From: Scytolyngbya sp. HA4215-MV1
GTDB taxonomy: Bacteria; Cyanobacteriota; Cyanobacteriia; Leptolyngbyales; Leptolyngbyaceae
Direction of reading: 5' to 3'
Length of the DNA: 34,390 bases
Assembly: GCA_019359045.1 (NCBI GenBank)
Contig: JAHHIA010000025.1
Coordinates: 1-34,390 of the forward strand
Shown: one piece after another, positions 23,857 to 29,932 of the stretch
How positions within the stretch are numbered: position 1 is the stretch's first letter
How the letters are laid out: every line of letters starts with the position of its first letter
Made by a program: the position numbers and the translations under genes
Notes under the pieces: model-generated
Database searches by the model: none
What the model was told of the DNA's origin: nothing
The model's input: only the letters and a program-made list of their open reading frames with translations

Positions 23857-24285
23857 ATGACTGTGGCGCAAAGGATCACGATTACGATTCCCGATGCTTT
23901 ACATGAGCGATTGCAACGGGTCAAAGACTCGCTGAATGTCTCTCAAATTTGCCAGAGAGAAATAGAACGATTTGTTCAGATTGAAGAAATTAAACAAAAG
24001 GAATCCCCGGCTATGGAAAAGCTACTTGAGCGATTGCGGATTGAGAAGCAGCAGTCTGATGCTGCCTGGAAGGCAGAGGGTGTGACGGATGGGAAAGAAG
24101 ACGCTACCGATTTGTCTTACGACGAGTTCTGTCAAATCGAGACCGAGGGACTAAGTGAAGACTTACTTGATTGGATTCGGAATAAGCGGATTCGGTACTT
24201 GGAAAACCCAACCGAAGAAGCGTACTTGGAAGGCTGGAAGGAAGGCACCTTGTGCGTCTGGAAACAGGTAAAAGAGCAATTGTAA
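23857..24285 (+). CDS. RHH-type DNA-binding protein with acidic C-terminus (142 aa)
   Basis: ATG at 23857 has an excellent AAGGAG 6 bases upstream. Residues 1-45 fit a ribbon-helix-helix: strand RITITIPDALHERL, helix LQRVKDSLNVSQ, and a second helix ending QREIERFV. Residues 45-75 are charged coiled coil; the rest is acidic with aromatic patches (TDLSYDEFCQIETEG, EAYLEGWKEGTLCVWKQV). The architecture is like an antitoxin or autoregulator in which the C-terminus binds a partner, but no toxin gene is adjacent. The segment TGAGTA...TACTCA at about 23809-23841, directly upstream, is an inverted repeat that could be its operator. Confidence 0.65.
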   Translation: MTVAQRITITIPDALHERLQRVKDSLNVSQICQREIERFVQIEEIKQKESPAMEKLLERLRIEKQQSDAAWKAEGVTDGKEDATDLSYDEFCQIETEGLSEDLLDWIRNKRIRYLENPTEEAYLEGWKEGTLCVWKQVKEQL

Positions 24286-24455
24286 GTACGATCTCGCCCT
24301 CGCCAAACAAAGCACTCCTGGACAGCCAGGGGTGCAGACTCAATCATCAAAAAAGGTACATCACTTTGCTTCAGTATTCCCAAAGCTGCCGATAGTAACC
24401 AATGGGCAGGAGCAAAGGTTAGTGGATGACCACTGCTTTTGCTCGGATTATTCAT
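24132..24455 (-). CDS. Doubtful 107-codon frame, N-terminal part protein-like
   Basis: The first 55 codons from ATG 24455 read like protein: MNNPSKSSGHPLTFAPAHW followed by a hydrophobic stretch LLSAALGILKQSDVPFLMIES. The rest is antisense to the RHH gene and looks random. There is no ribosome-binding site at normal distance. It may be a truncated gene whose 3' end was lost where the RHH gene now ends (24285). No other gene was seen in the 24286-24585 gap. Confidence 0.3.
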   Translation of the reverse strand: MNNPSKSSGHPLTFAPAHWLLSAALGILKQSDVPFLMIESAPLAVQECFVWRGRDRTYNCSFTCFQTHKVPSFQPSKYASSVGFSKYRIRLFRIQSSKSSLSPSVSI

Positions 24456-24490
24456 GACGATTTTGAAAAATCCTCAAAAGCCCTGCGCGG

Positions 24491-24560
24491 GCTAGTAAAT
24501 GCTAGTTTTTGCTAAGGTTGCGATCGTATTTTTGGACAAAAAAGCTAGCAAAAGCTAGCC
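24491..24560. repeat. GCTAG repeats at 10-bp steps in two opposed sets
   Basis: Three head-to-tail decamers start at 24491, 24501 and 24511: GCTAGTAAAT, GCTAGTTTTT and GCTAAGGTTG. After about 23 bases two GCTAGC copies lie 10 bp apart in the inverted context AGCTAGCAAAAGCTAGCCCC (24543-24562). The outer parts form an imperfect inverted repeat. Exact 10-bp phasing suggests binding of a multimeric protein. It lies directly downstream of the last of the three paralogous small genes. Confidence 0.55.
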
Positions 24561-24585
24561 CCATCGATCGTATTGCTACAGATGA

Positions 24586-24696
24586 TTACTTCTTTTCGCG
24601 TCGGGCTTTGCACTGCTCTGCCCATTTTTTTAGGATGGCTTTTGCAGCCGGAGATAGCTTGATTCTAGGCTTTTGCGGTTGCTCTGAGTTTTGCAT
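24586..24696 (-). CDS. Small paralogue 3 of the MQN-QPQKPR family (36 aa)
   Basis: Encodes MQNSEQPQKPRIKLSPAAK then AILKKWAEQCKARREKK. Its first 18 residues match the two genes upstream (consensus MQ-x-x-x-QPQKPR-I/L-KLSPA). It is shorter and ends in a basic tail. The upstream sequence, including AGGATCGACAA before the ATG, is nearly identical to that before paralogue 2, so the whole unit was duplicated. No family is recognised; the basic N-terminus and helical remainder could bind nucleic acid. Confidence 0.65.
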   Translation of the reverse strand: MQNSEQPQKPRIKLSPAAKAILKKWAEQCKARREKK

Positions 24697-24727
24697 TTGT
24701 CGATCCTGTACGAAGGTGAGTCGATGA

Positions 24728-24922
24728 TCAGCTTTCTGCGATCGCTTGCTCTTTGTCCTGTCCAGTGAGGCTGGGCAACTGGCTGGCTGGCATCGGTGGT
24801 AGATCGGTTGTTGCTGTGGACTTAAGGCTTTCCTGAAGTTCTTTTGCGCGTTCCAAAATAATGCGCTTAACTGCCGGGGATAGCTTTAATCTTGGTTTTT
24901 GGGGTTGATCTGTGTTTTGCAT
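24728..24922 (-). CDS. Small paralogue 2 of the MQN-QPQKPR family (64 aa)
   Basis: MQNTDQPQKPRLKLSPAVKR followed by IILERAKELQESLKSTATTD, then a Pro/Ser linker ending in QAIAES. It is the same length as paralogue 1 and similar over the first 44 residues. ATG at 24922 has AGGA 8 bases upstream. A helix with the pattern AVKRIILERAKELQESL is followed by a disordered tail. It is the second of three tandem copies in one transcript. Function unknown. Confidence 0.7.
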   Translation of the reverse strand: MQNTDQPQKPRLKLSPAVKRIILERAKELQESLKSTATTDLPPMPASQLPSLTGQDKEQAIAES

Positions 24923-24969
24923 TTGTCGATCCTGTACGAATGTGAGTCGATGATCAGCTTTCTGGATCG

Positions 24970-25164
24970 CTATGGTGATCCATTGCCATGGTTAATTTCC
25001 TTTTGTTCGTTCGTTTGTTGCTTGCTAGCTGATATCGGTGGCAGATCTGTTGTGCTAGTCGATTTGAGGCTTTCTCGATACTCCTGAGCGCATTCTATAA
25101 AGATCCGCTTCACGGCTGGGGATAGCTTGATTCTAGGCTTTTGGGGTTGATCTGAACTTTGCAT
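24970..25164 (-). CDS. Small paralogue 1 of the MQN-QPQKPR family (64 aa)
   Basis: MQSSDQPQKPRIKLSPAVKR, then IFIECAQEYRESLKSTSTTD and a polar tail ending in NHGNGSP. I use the ATG at 25164 because GGAG lies 8 bases upstream and the alignment to the other two copies begins there; an upstream ATG at 25209 would add 15 unrelated residues. It is the first of three tandem copies, reading away from the phased CTGAT array, which is therefore in its promoter region. No known family. Confidence 0.7.
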   Translation of the reverse strand: MQSSDQPQKPRIKLSPAVKRIFIECAQEYRESLKSTSTTDLPPISASKQQTNEQKEINHGNGSP

Positions 25165-25225
25165 TTTTAGATCTCCGTAGGGTGTGAGTTGATCGACGTA
25201 TTCTACCAAGTAATTACTTTGCCTC

Positions 25226-25253
25226 TCTTAATAGATAGATTATTTCTTAATAG
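25226..25253. repeat. Direct repeat TCTTAATAG x2
   Basis: TCTTAATAG at 25226-25234 and 25245-25253, 19 bp apart in an AT-rich segment between the CTGAT array and paralogue 1. It is possibly part of the promoter or operator of the small-gene cluster. Confidence 0.4.
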
Positions 25254-25274
25254 AAACTCAGCTATTTATAGCTG

Positions 25275-25455
25275 CTGATAATTTACTGATGGAGTGCTGA
25301 TAGACCACTGATGCGATCGCTGATGGGCTACTGATGGAGTGCTGATATCAGCGCTGATTGAGGCTGCTGATGCTTGAATCAGCGTACATCAGCAACCCAT
25401 CAGCACCTTTTTTACCATCAGCGCTGATGGGCATCGGTGGCTTATGGTTGCTGAT
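25275..25455. repeat. Helically phased CTGAT/ATCAG array
   Basis: CTGAT starts at 25275, 25286, 25297, 25308, 25320, 25331, 25342, 25354 and 25367: steps of 11, 11, 11, 12, 11, 11, 12 and 13 bp. The inverse ATCAG follows at 25378, 25388, 25399 and 25417, with a further ATCAG at 25347 and CTGAT at 25424 and 25451. Perfect palindromes GCTGATATCAGC (25341-25352) and CCATCAGCGCTGATGG (25415-25430) lie within it. All but the end is non-coding; the last copies run into the 3' end of the ATPase gene. One-turn spacing means every site faces the same side of the helix, as in iterons, centromeres or operators of multimeric proteins. Confidence 0.85.
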
Positions 25456-26857
25456 AGTAATTCGCTCCAGAGCGTCTAACTTTGCCTTGTCTCTCAAGTA
25501 GGTCGATCGCTGTTTGCAAATCCGCTGATGTTTGCTGCTTGAGAAGTTGTCTTTGCCCTTGCAATTTGCTGATCGTCATGCCATTGGGATAAACCTTTTT
25601 CAGCACGTCCAAAATGGTTTGCTCTACCTCTCCCAGTGGTTGACTTGCTGGCGCTTGTGATTGAGATTGCCCGATCGAGTAGAGCCGTTCCAATTCCGCA
25701 CGATCGAGCGCAAATTCACTCACCAATGCTTGCTGATTCTGTTGCTGCTGTGTGGGGGCTGGATGGGCTTGCGCTGACTTTGTCGGTTCATATCCTGCCT
25801 TTAATTCAGGAATGCGATTAAGCACCCACAGAACCGGGTCAGGTTGTCCAAACTGATTCAGGTCAGAAAGCATCCAGTTTGGTACTGTCCATTTCTGTAT
25901 TGCCTCACCGGGAAAAGTAACCAGGTATTCTCCGGTCGGATGCGGTTCCCCCATGTCATCCTCGGCGCGAACTGGTGCAATCAGCACACGGGCATAATCG
26001 ATCGCGTGCCTAGTTCCGCTCAAGCGATGGGCTTCTAATGTGTCAAGCTGGCTGATTATCGATACCTTGCCTTTTGTCTTTGCACCTTTCGCCAGGATTT
26101 GTACCATCAACGGGTTAAGGTCAACGCCTTGGGAAAGCTGGTAGAACTCATCAAGAGTCCAACAATCTGCATCAAGCGACCCCTTACCAGCTTCTTTCAG
26201 CAATTCAGTTAGGGTCTCTAACATCGCGCTATAGCCTGCGCTGTCGCTGACCAAAGTATCCCAGCGCAGGGGCGCGATATCGTCGTCTAAAGTCCCATAA
26301 GAGACCCGATACCCCAACCCCAACCGTAGGCAGTTCACCAGATTGGCGATCGTGCTTTTACCGCTTTGCGACTGCCCAAAAAACCATAAAAGAGGGTGCT
26401 TAATCAAGCGCTGGATGGGGAACCCCTGACTTGCCATTGCTGCTATCAAGAGTGTGACTCGATTCTTGACACTGCCTGTCAATTCTGGCTCTCCATCTTG
26501 CAGGCATGGCGCATTGGGAATCACGGGTTCTGGTTCTGGCGCGAAACTTTCAGCCGGTCCGATCGTATCTGCCTCCACATCAACCGCGCCAGACAGCAAA
26601 GCATTTGCCCGTTGCCAACCCTCCGACTCTGGCAGCGCCGGGGAAGATTCAAGCGCCTTTTTGCGACAGTAAAACAGGTCATTGGCAGAAATCAACGCAA
26701 TCAGCGCGGCGGCTGGCAAGCCAAAAAAGGCACATCCGATAAATGCTAACGCCAGGGCACCAACCGCGATCGCCCCTGCATCGTCGGTGATATGCGCCAA
26801 AAGTAGGGGATTTTCGCCTAGATCGTTCTCAAATGCGGGTTTAGTAGAATGAGACAT
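25442..26857 (-). CDS. Membrane-anchored HerA/FtsK-like ATPase with winged helix (471 aa)
   Basis: Residues about 28-60 contain one or two hydrophobic helices (AGAIAVGALALAFIGCAFFG, LPAAALIALISA). Walker A is GQSQSGKS at 161-168 (K167), and Walker B is CWTLDEF ending in D236-E237. A sensor-like strand KVSIISQLDTLEA follows near 255. This pattern suits a P-loop ATPase of the HerA/FtsK/VirD4 type that handles DNA at the membrane. A Gln-rich linker (about 365-380) leads to a C-terminal winged helix (EQTILDVLKKVYPNGMTISK ... KVRRSGANYY), comparable in position to the DNA-reading gamma domain of FtsK. Likely role: move or position plasmid DNA at the membrane. No relaxase gene was recognised, so conjugation is not established. 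It ends in the CTGAT array, which its winged helix might read. Confidence 0.75.
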   Translation of the reverse strand: MSHSTKPAFENDLGENPLLLAHITDDAGAIAVGALALAFIGCAFFGLPAAALIALISANDLFYCRKKALESSPALPESEGWQRANALLSGAVDVEADTIGPAESFAPEPEPVIPNAPCLQDGEPELTGSVKNRVTLLIAAMASQGFPIQRLIKHPLLWFFGQSQSGKSTIANLVNCLRLGLGYRVSYGTLDDDIAPLRWDTLVSDSAGYSAMLETLTELLKEAGKGSLDADCWTLDEFYQLSQGVDLNPLMVQILAKGAKTKGKVSIISQLDTLEAHRLSGTRHAIDYARVLIAPVRAEDDMGEPHPTGEYLVTFPGEAIQKWTVPNWMLSDLNQFGQPDPVLWVLNRIPELKAGYEPTKSAQAHPAPTQQQQNQQALVSEFALDRAELERLYSIGQSQSQAPASQPLGEVEQTILDVLKKVYPNGMTISKLQGQRQLLKQQTSADLQTAIDLLERQGKVRRSGANYYQQP

Positions 26858-26886
26858 ATTGCTTTGTACTCCAAAAAAGCGATATA

Positions 26887-26926
26887 GAAAGCCTGAGAAG
26901 TCCTACGTCTCAGGCTTTCATTTTTC
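26887..26926 (+). terminator. Hairpin between membrane-protein and ATPase genes
   Basis: GAAAGCCTGAG (26887-26897) pairs perfectly with CTCAGGCTTTC (26909-26919) over an 11-base loop. ATTTTTC follows on the plus strand, while flanking genes are all on the minus strand. As with 21844-21894, the T-run serves antisense transcription. On the sense transcript it may partly separate the ATPase from the upstream genes. Confidence 0.65.
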
Positions 26927-26927
26927 T

Positions 26928-27668
26928 TTAGCGTAGATACCGGATGCCTTGCCACAAGCGCAGAATCAAGCGCAGACCGACTTCAAAGCCAAACATGGTC
27001 ATCAAAAACAGGGCAAGTTGCCACCACAAAATCAGAGATGGGTCAAAGTTGGGGAAGTCAGCGACGATCGCCTCTACTCCTCCCTCATATGGTGGGAAAC
27101 GGAGGAAGCACACCAAAAACTCGATCGCATAGGCGGCTGCTCGGTACTGTGCAAGAGAGGCAAACCACTCGGTTGGGAACTGGTTAAAGATTGTCTTGAG
27201 TTGGTCAGCGGATGACCCGTCACCCCGAACCCGAAATTCTTTGCCGTCCCAACGTTCGACCCACATCGCAACGATTTGCGGGTCTTTGGCAACCATGGGG
27301 ATGATTTCAATTAGTTGGACAGAGAACCAGAGCAGTAAACCCAAGATTCTTGCACCATTCACTGCAAGCCATTGAATCCAGCCACCCAGATAAGGGATGA
27401 GGATTAACGAATCAAGGAATGGGATAATCCTGATTTGACCTGCGATTTGGGTGGCAAGCTCAAGCCATGGCTGACAGTTCAGCAACATCATTGCTCCCAA
27501 GCCCATAGTGAATAGGAACTTGCTAAAACCCCGAATGATACCCCATGGATTCCGACCCACAACGGTTGTTTTCGTGCTTTTGGTGGTCGTTTGGTTTTGG
27601 CGATTGCGATCACTCTGTTTTTGACGATCGCTGTTGTTACTGGAATTGTTGGTCGTGGTCGTGGTCAT
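26928..27668 (-). CDS. Polytopic membrane protein (246 aa)
   Basis: A Thr/Asn/Gln/Lys-rich disordered head (residues 1-38) precedes about four hydrophobic segments: FSKFLFTMGLGAMMLL, IPFLDSLILIPYLGGWIQW, ILGLLLWFSVQLIEIIPMV and, near the end, LILWWQLALFLMTMFGFEVGL. A polar loop with WVERWDGKEFRVRGDG lies between. ATG at 27668 overlaps the stop of the preceding gene by 4 bases. No family is recognised. The position before the membrane ATPase suggests an inner-membrane partner of it. Confidence 0.7.
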   Translation of the reverse strand: MTTTTTNNSSNNSDRQKQSDRNRQNQTTTKSTKTTVVGRNPWGIIRGFSKFLFTMGLGAMMLLNCQPWLELATQIAGQIRIIPFLDSLILIPYLGGWIQWLAVNGARILGLLLWFSVQLIEIIPMVAKDPQIVAMWVERWDGKEFRVRGDGSSADQLKTIFNQFPTEWFASLAQYRAAAYAIEFLVCFLRFPPYEGGVEAIVADFPNFDPSLILWWQLALFLMTMFGFEVGLRLILRLWQGIRYLR

Positions 27669-28117
27669 CTCTGAAATCTCCCCAACGAGGTTTGAGCTAA
27701 CAATGCTTTCATCTGCGGAATGTCTTCGGTAGAGACCCGTGCAATGTCGGTAATCGCGCCATGGGCATCAATTTCAGCGGTATCACCCAACGAGTTACAA
27801 ACGATCGCGCCTTCTCTTAGCATCCGGTTGGTGCCTTCAACATCCCCGACCAGTGCACCCTCTTGGAAAAAAGCTTCTTTGCCCGTGGTTGCGTCTGCAA
27901 CTAGGATGCAGTTTGCTCGAAAGCGGTCTAATGCAATCTGAGAAAGCTTTTTAGCGTTGCGCGCTTCCTCTTTGTTCTGCCGTAGTCGATCGTTGAATTC
28001 GCTTCGCTGTTCGTTGATTTGCTGCCCTTTCGCCATGGTTTTGCGGACATTTTCACCCTGGCTAAGGGCAAAGAGGGCGATCAGAATCAAGATGATGTGA
28101 GAAGTTTTGAAAGTCAT
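27665..28117 (-). CDS. Exported or membrane-anchored protein (150 aa)
   Basis: The N-terminus SHIILILIALFALSQGE is a signal peptide or anchor. A charged coiled coil follows (NVRKTMAKGQQINEQRSEFNDR to about residue 60), then a compact domain with two cysteines, one in ANCILVAD and one in AIVCNSLG, which could form a disulfide if exported. No known family. It is coupled to the membrane-protein gene by a 4-base overlap and follows the 68-aa gene after 15 bases. Confidence 0.7.
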   Translation of the reverse strand: MTFKTSHIILILIALFALSQGENVRKTMAKGQQINEQRSEFNDRLRQNKEEARNAKKLSQIALDRFRANCILVADATTGKEAFFQEGALVGDVEGTNRMLREGAIVCNSLGDTAEIDAHGAITDIARVSTEDIPQMKALLAQTSLGRFQR

Positions 28118-28132
28118 AGGTCACCTCGTTAG

Positions 28133-28339
28133 TCATTGCTGCATGTGGCTTACAGCAGTTTGGTAATCGGAGATCGTTGCACCATCGGGGAATTCAACCG
28201 CAAAATCCTGTTCGTATGGATCATCGGCATCAGGCACAATAACCACTTGTCCATCAACTTCATCGGCAATATCGCGGGCATCACGTACTTGCATCGTTTT
28301 TAGCTCCAAAAAAAGTGTGTTCTCGGTCGGTTGGCTCAA
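28133..28339 (-). CDS. Hypothetical acidic 68-aa protein
   Basis: ATG at 28339 overlaps the stop of the 71-aa gene as ATGA. The product is acidic, with VRDARDIADEVDGQVVIVPD in the first half and DFAVEFPDGATISDYQTAV in the second. It probably has an alternating strand/helix fold. No family recognised; coupling supports real translation. Confidence 0.6.
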   Translation of the reverse strand: MSQPTENTLFLELKTMQVRDARDIADEVDGQVVIVPDADDPYEQDFAVEFPDGATISDYQTAVSHMQQ

Positions 28340-28551
28340 TCCTTCAGCAGTTCGATAGACCTCAGAAAATCCAACACCCGATCGACTTGCTCATCATTCA
28401 AAAATCCGTTGTTTGAATCGATTTGATCGGTGTCTGCAACGTCCAAAACATCAGCATGGGTGCCAATTCGGTAAAGTGCGTCATGCTGCATCCGAAGGTA
28501 GCGATCGAGTTGCTTTTGCAGGTAATGCAAGTTGTAATTTGTGGTGATCAT
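28336..28551 (-). CDS. Hypothetical 71-aa protein
   Basis: I start at ATG 28551, which overlaps the stop of the 38-aa membrane peptide (ATGA); the frame extends further upstream to 28782, but that part overlaps the upstream gene and looks random. The product is helical and acidic: LHYLQKQLDRYLRMQHDALYR, then DTDQIDSNNGFLNDEQVDRV and a final helix. No recognised motif. It is coupled at both ends. Confidence 0.6.
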   Translation of the reverse strand: MITTNYNLHYLQKQLDRYLRMQHDALYRIGTHADVLDVADTDQIDSNNGFLNDEQVDRVLDFLRSIELLKD

Positions 28552-28664
28552 GGCTGGTTTGAGTTCTGTTTGTGAGTTGAGTGGCAGTGAGTAGTTGTTG
28601 CCATGGCGATCGCCCCAATCCCCACCCCAAGCAGCAGAGCCAGGGTGAGGATCAGGAGCTTCAT
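28548..28664 (-). CDS. Membrane peptide (38 aa) coupled on both sides
   Basis: MKLLILTLALLLGVGIGAIA followed by MATTTHCHSTHKQNSNQP: one hydrophobic helix or signal peptide and a short polar tail with His and Cys. The start forms ATGA with the stop of the HTH/coiled-coil gene and its own stop forms ATGA with the next start. Two 4-base overlaps are strong evidence for a real gene that is easily missed because of its size. It could be a small subunit of the membrane complex encoded downstream. A coat-peptide-like role is conceivable but unsupported. Confidence 0.65.
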   Translation of the reverse strand: MKLLILTLALLLGVGIGAIAMATTTHCHSTHKQNSNQP

Positions 28665-29245
28665 TCGCCAGCGGGCTTTCCCAGTTGTTGCAATGCTGAT
28701 AGAGCAGATTGCAATCCTTGCGTTTCCTGAGTTTGAGCATTGTCGATTTGCGCGGTCTGCAATTGGTAGAGGCGCGCTTCAAGCTCTAATTGCTGTTTCT
28801 TGGCTGCGATCGTGTCTTTGGCTTGCTTGGTTTGCTGCAACTTCTGCTGACGGATCTGGATGTCAAGTTGCATCGCGCTTGTAACTTGGTCTGCAACCTG
28901 TAAGAAGTGCTCTGCCACTGCCAAGGGATCTTCAAAGCTGACCGCTTCAGACTGGCGCAAACCTTCAAGGCTATAGGTTTGGGGTAGCTGGGGGGTTGTC
29001 AGAACTAAGGAGTGATTGCCAGTTTCAACAGTCACCGGAGTGACTGGAGCTTTGCTGCTTGTTGCGTTTTCACAGTAGTGACTGACCAGCCATCCGCGCT
29101 CCTCATCGTTGAATCGGCGGGTTCCGTCGATCAACTCGCCAAACTCACCGCGATCGGCTTTTTCTGCTGAATACCAGGTCTGAACAGTTCTCTTATCGCG
29201 TCCAAGCTCATCAGAAATGCTGCGTAGCGTGTGGGGTCGGTTCAT
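28661..29245 (-). CDS. HTH/coiled-coil protein, first gene of the membrane-ATPase operon (194 aa)
   Basis: From ATG 29245 the N-terminus MNRPHTLRSISDELGRDKRTVQTWYS reads as a helix-turn-helix (SISDELGRDKRTVQTW). RRFNDEERGWLVSHY follows. Residues about 110-185 are Gln-rich coiled coil (QIRQQKLQQTKQAKDTIAAK). An upstream ATG (29278) would add 11 residues encoded inside the 18-bp operator-like repeat, so I prefer 29245. Likely a DNA-binding autoregulator, or a link between plasmid DNA and the membrane proteins of the operon. Confidence 0.65.
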   Translation of the reverse strand: MNRPHTLRSISDELGRDKRTVQTWYSAEKADRGEFGELIDGTRRFNDEERGWLVSHYCENATSSKAPVTPVTVETGNHSLVLTTPQLPQTYSLEGLRQSEAVSFEDPLAVAEHFLQVADQVTSAMQLDIQIRQQKLQQTKQAKDTIAAKKQQLELEARLYQLQTAQIDNAQTQETQGLQSALSALQQLGKPAGE

Positions 29246-29291
29246 AGGGGTTTCATACCTTTTTCGTACTGATTTCATAGGGGTTTCGTAC
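29241..29291. repeat. 18-bp direct repeat in the operon leader
   Basis: On the minus strand GTAYGAAACCCCTATGAA occurs at 29258-29241 and 29291-29274, 33 bp (three turns) apart with one mismatch. Further GTACGAA and CATACGAAAC half-sites lie nearby (29264-29270 and 29321-29330). Position over the start of the HTH gene suggests an autoregulatory operator. Confidence 0.6.
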
Positions 29292-29336
29292 TGATTTCAC
29301 ACCGTCTTTCATATGTCATTCATACGAAACGCACCT

Positions 29337-29377
29337 GTCATTAATCAGATAATGACGTATCATGAATGAAGTGTCAA
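29337..29377 (-). promoter_or_regulatory. Promoter and palindrome for the membrane-ATPase operon
   Basis: On the minus strand a perfect TTGACA (29377-29372) stands 17 bp from CATTAT (29354-29349, four of six matches). GTCATTA (29337-29343) and TAATGAC (29350-29356) form a 7-bp inverted repeat covering the -10 element, so repression is likely. Confidence 0.6.
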
Positions 29378-29394
29378 GAATGGATCAGTGATCG

Positions 29395-29712
29395 ATGAAT
29401 GATGAGCGTGTAATATTGAGTCAAATAGCCGAAAATGAGAACTTCCCTGATATGGATTGGAGCAAAGTGGATTTGCCCGCGCCAAAGAACCCGCGCCCGC
29501 AGTGTGGCGAGTTGGGAGACTTGGACTACTGGAAAATGGTTGTTGCGTCGAAGCTAATCAAGAAGTCGATCGCGGCAATGATCCAGACAGCCGTTTATAC
29601 CTACCTGTCTAGAAATTGGGAAGAGCATGAAAAAAGACTCCAGATTGAAGCCACAAGGGAGGGAGTTACACCTGAAGAAATGTTTATGAAGCTTTCCAGT
29701 GAGGATAAGTGA
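29395..29712 (+). CDS. Hypothetical 105-aa protein
   Basis: Divergent from the membrane-ATPase operon. The N-terminal half is polar and Pro-rich (DLPAPKNPRPQCGELGDLD). Residues 45-90 form a helical segment with YWKMVVASKLIKKSIAAMIQ and TYLSRNWEEHEKRLQIEA, perhaps for dimerisation or DNA binding. No family recognised and no strong ribosome-binding site. It is followed after 13 bases by the next gene on the same strand, so an operon of three is likely. Confidence 0.6.
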   Translation: MNDERVILSQIAENENFPDMDWSKVDLPAPKNPRPQCGELGDLDYWKMVVASKLIKKSIAAMIQTAVYTYLSRNWEEHEKRLQIEATREGVTPEEMFMKLSSEDK

Positions 29713-29725
29713 GGGGCGAGCGCCA

Positions 29726-29932
29726 ATGCTAAGAGACCCTGAAAATCCATATGAAGAGTGGGAGGATACGGTATGGGCACCAAATCAAGATGCAGCACGT
29801 TCACAATGTGAGCGCATCGCTGAAGAGTATGACCTGACTGAGGTTATCAACGTGACCCAAGCAGTTAAAAAGCAAAGCAAATCAGGCAACTATAAATTCA
29901 TTTGTTGGTTCAGAACGGAGATCAAGCCATGA
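29726..29932 (+). CDS. Hypothetical 67-aa protein
   Basis: I chose ATG 29726, with GAGG about 11 bases upstream; the GTG at 29699 lies within the previous gene. The product is MLRDPENPYEEWEDTVWAP, then a helix (QDAARSQCERIAEEYDL), then two strands (VINVTQAVKKQ, YKFICWFRTEI). This is a small alpha/beta fold. Its stop overlaps the next start as ATGA. Function unknown. Confidence 0.65.
   Translation: MLRDPENPYEEWEDTVWAPNQDAARSQCERIAEEYDLTEVINVTQAVKKQSKSGNYKFICWFRTEIKP

Noticed and set aside
24970-25441. CTGAT array as a CRISPR array
   Set aside because: The unit is only about 11 bp with no long identical repeat or spacer structure, orientation changes within it, and no cas gene is present.
25442-28664. 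Inovirus-like module (small coat peptides plus a Zot-type ATPase)
   Set aside because: The ATPase has its membrane segment before the Walker A and a C-terminal winged helix, unlike Zot/pI. No rolling-circle initiator was recognised, and the replicase is of Toprim/SF3 type.
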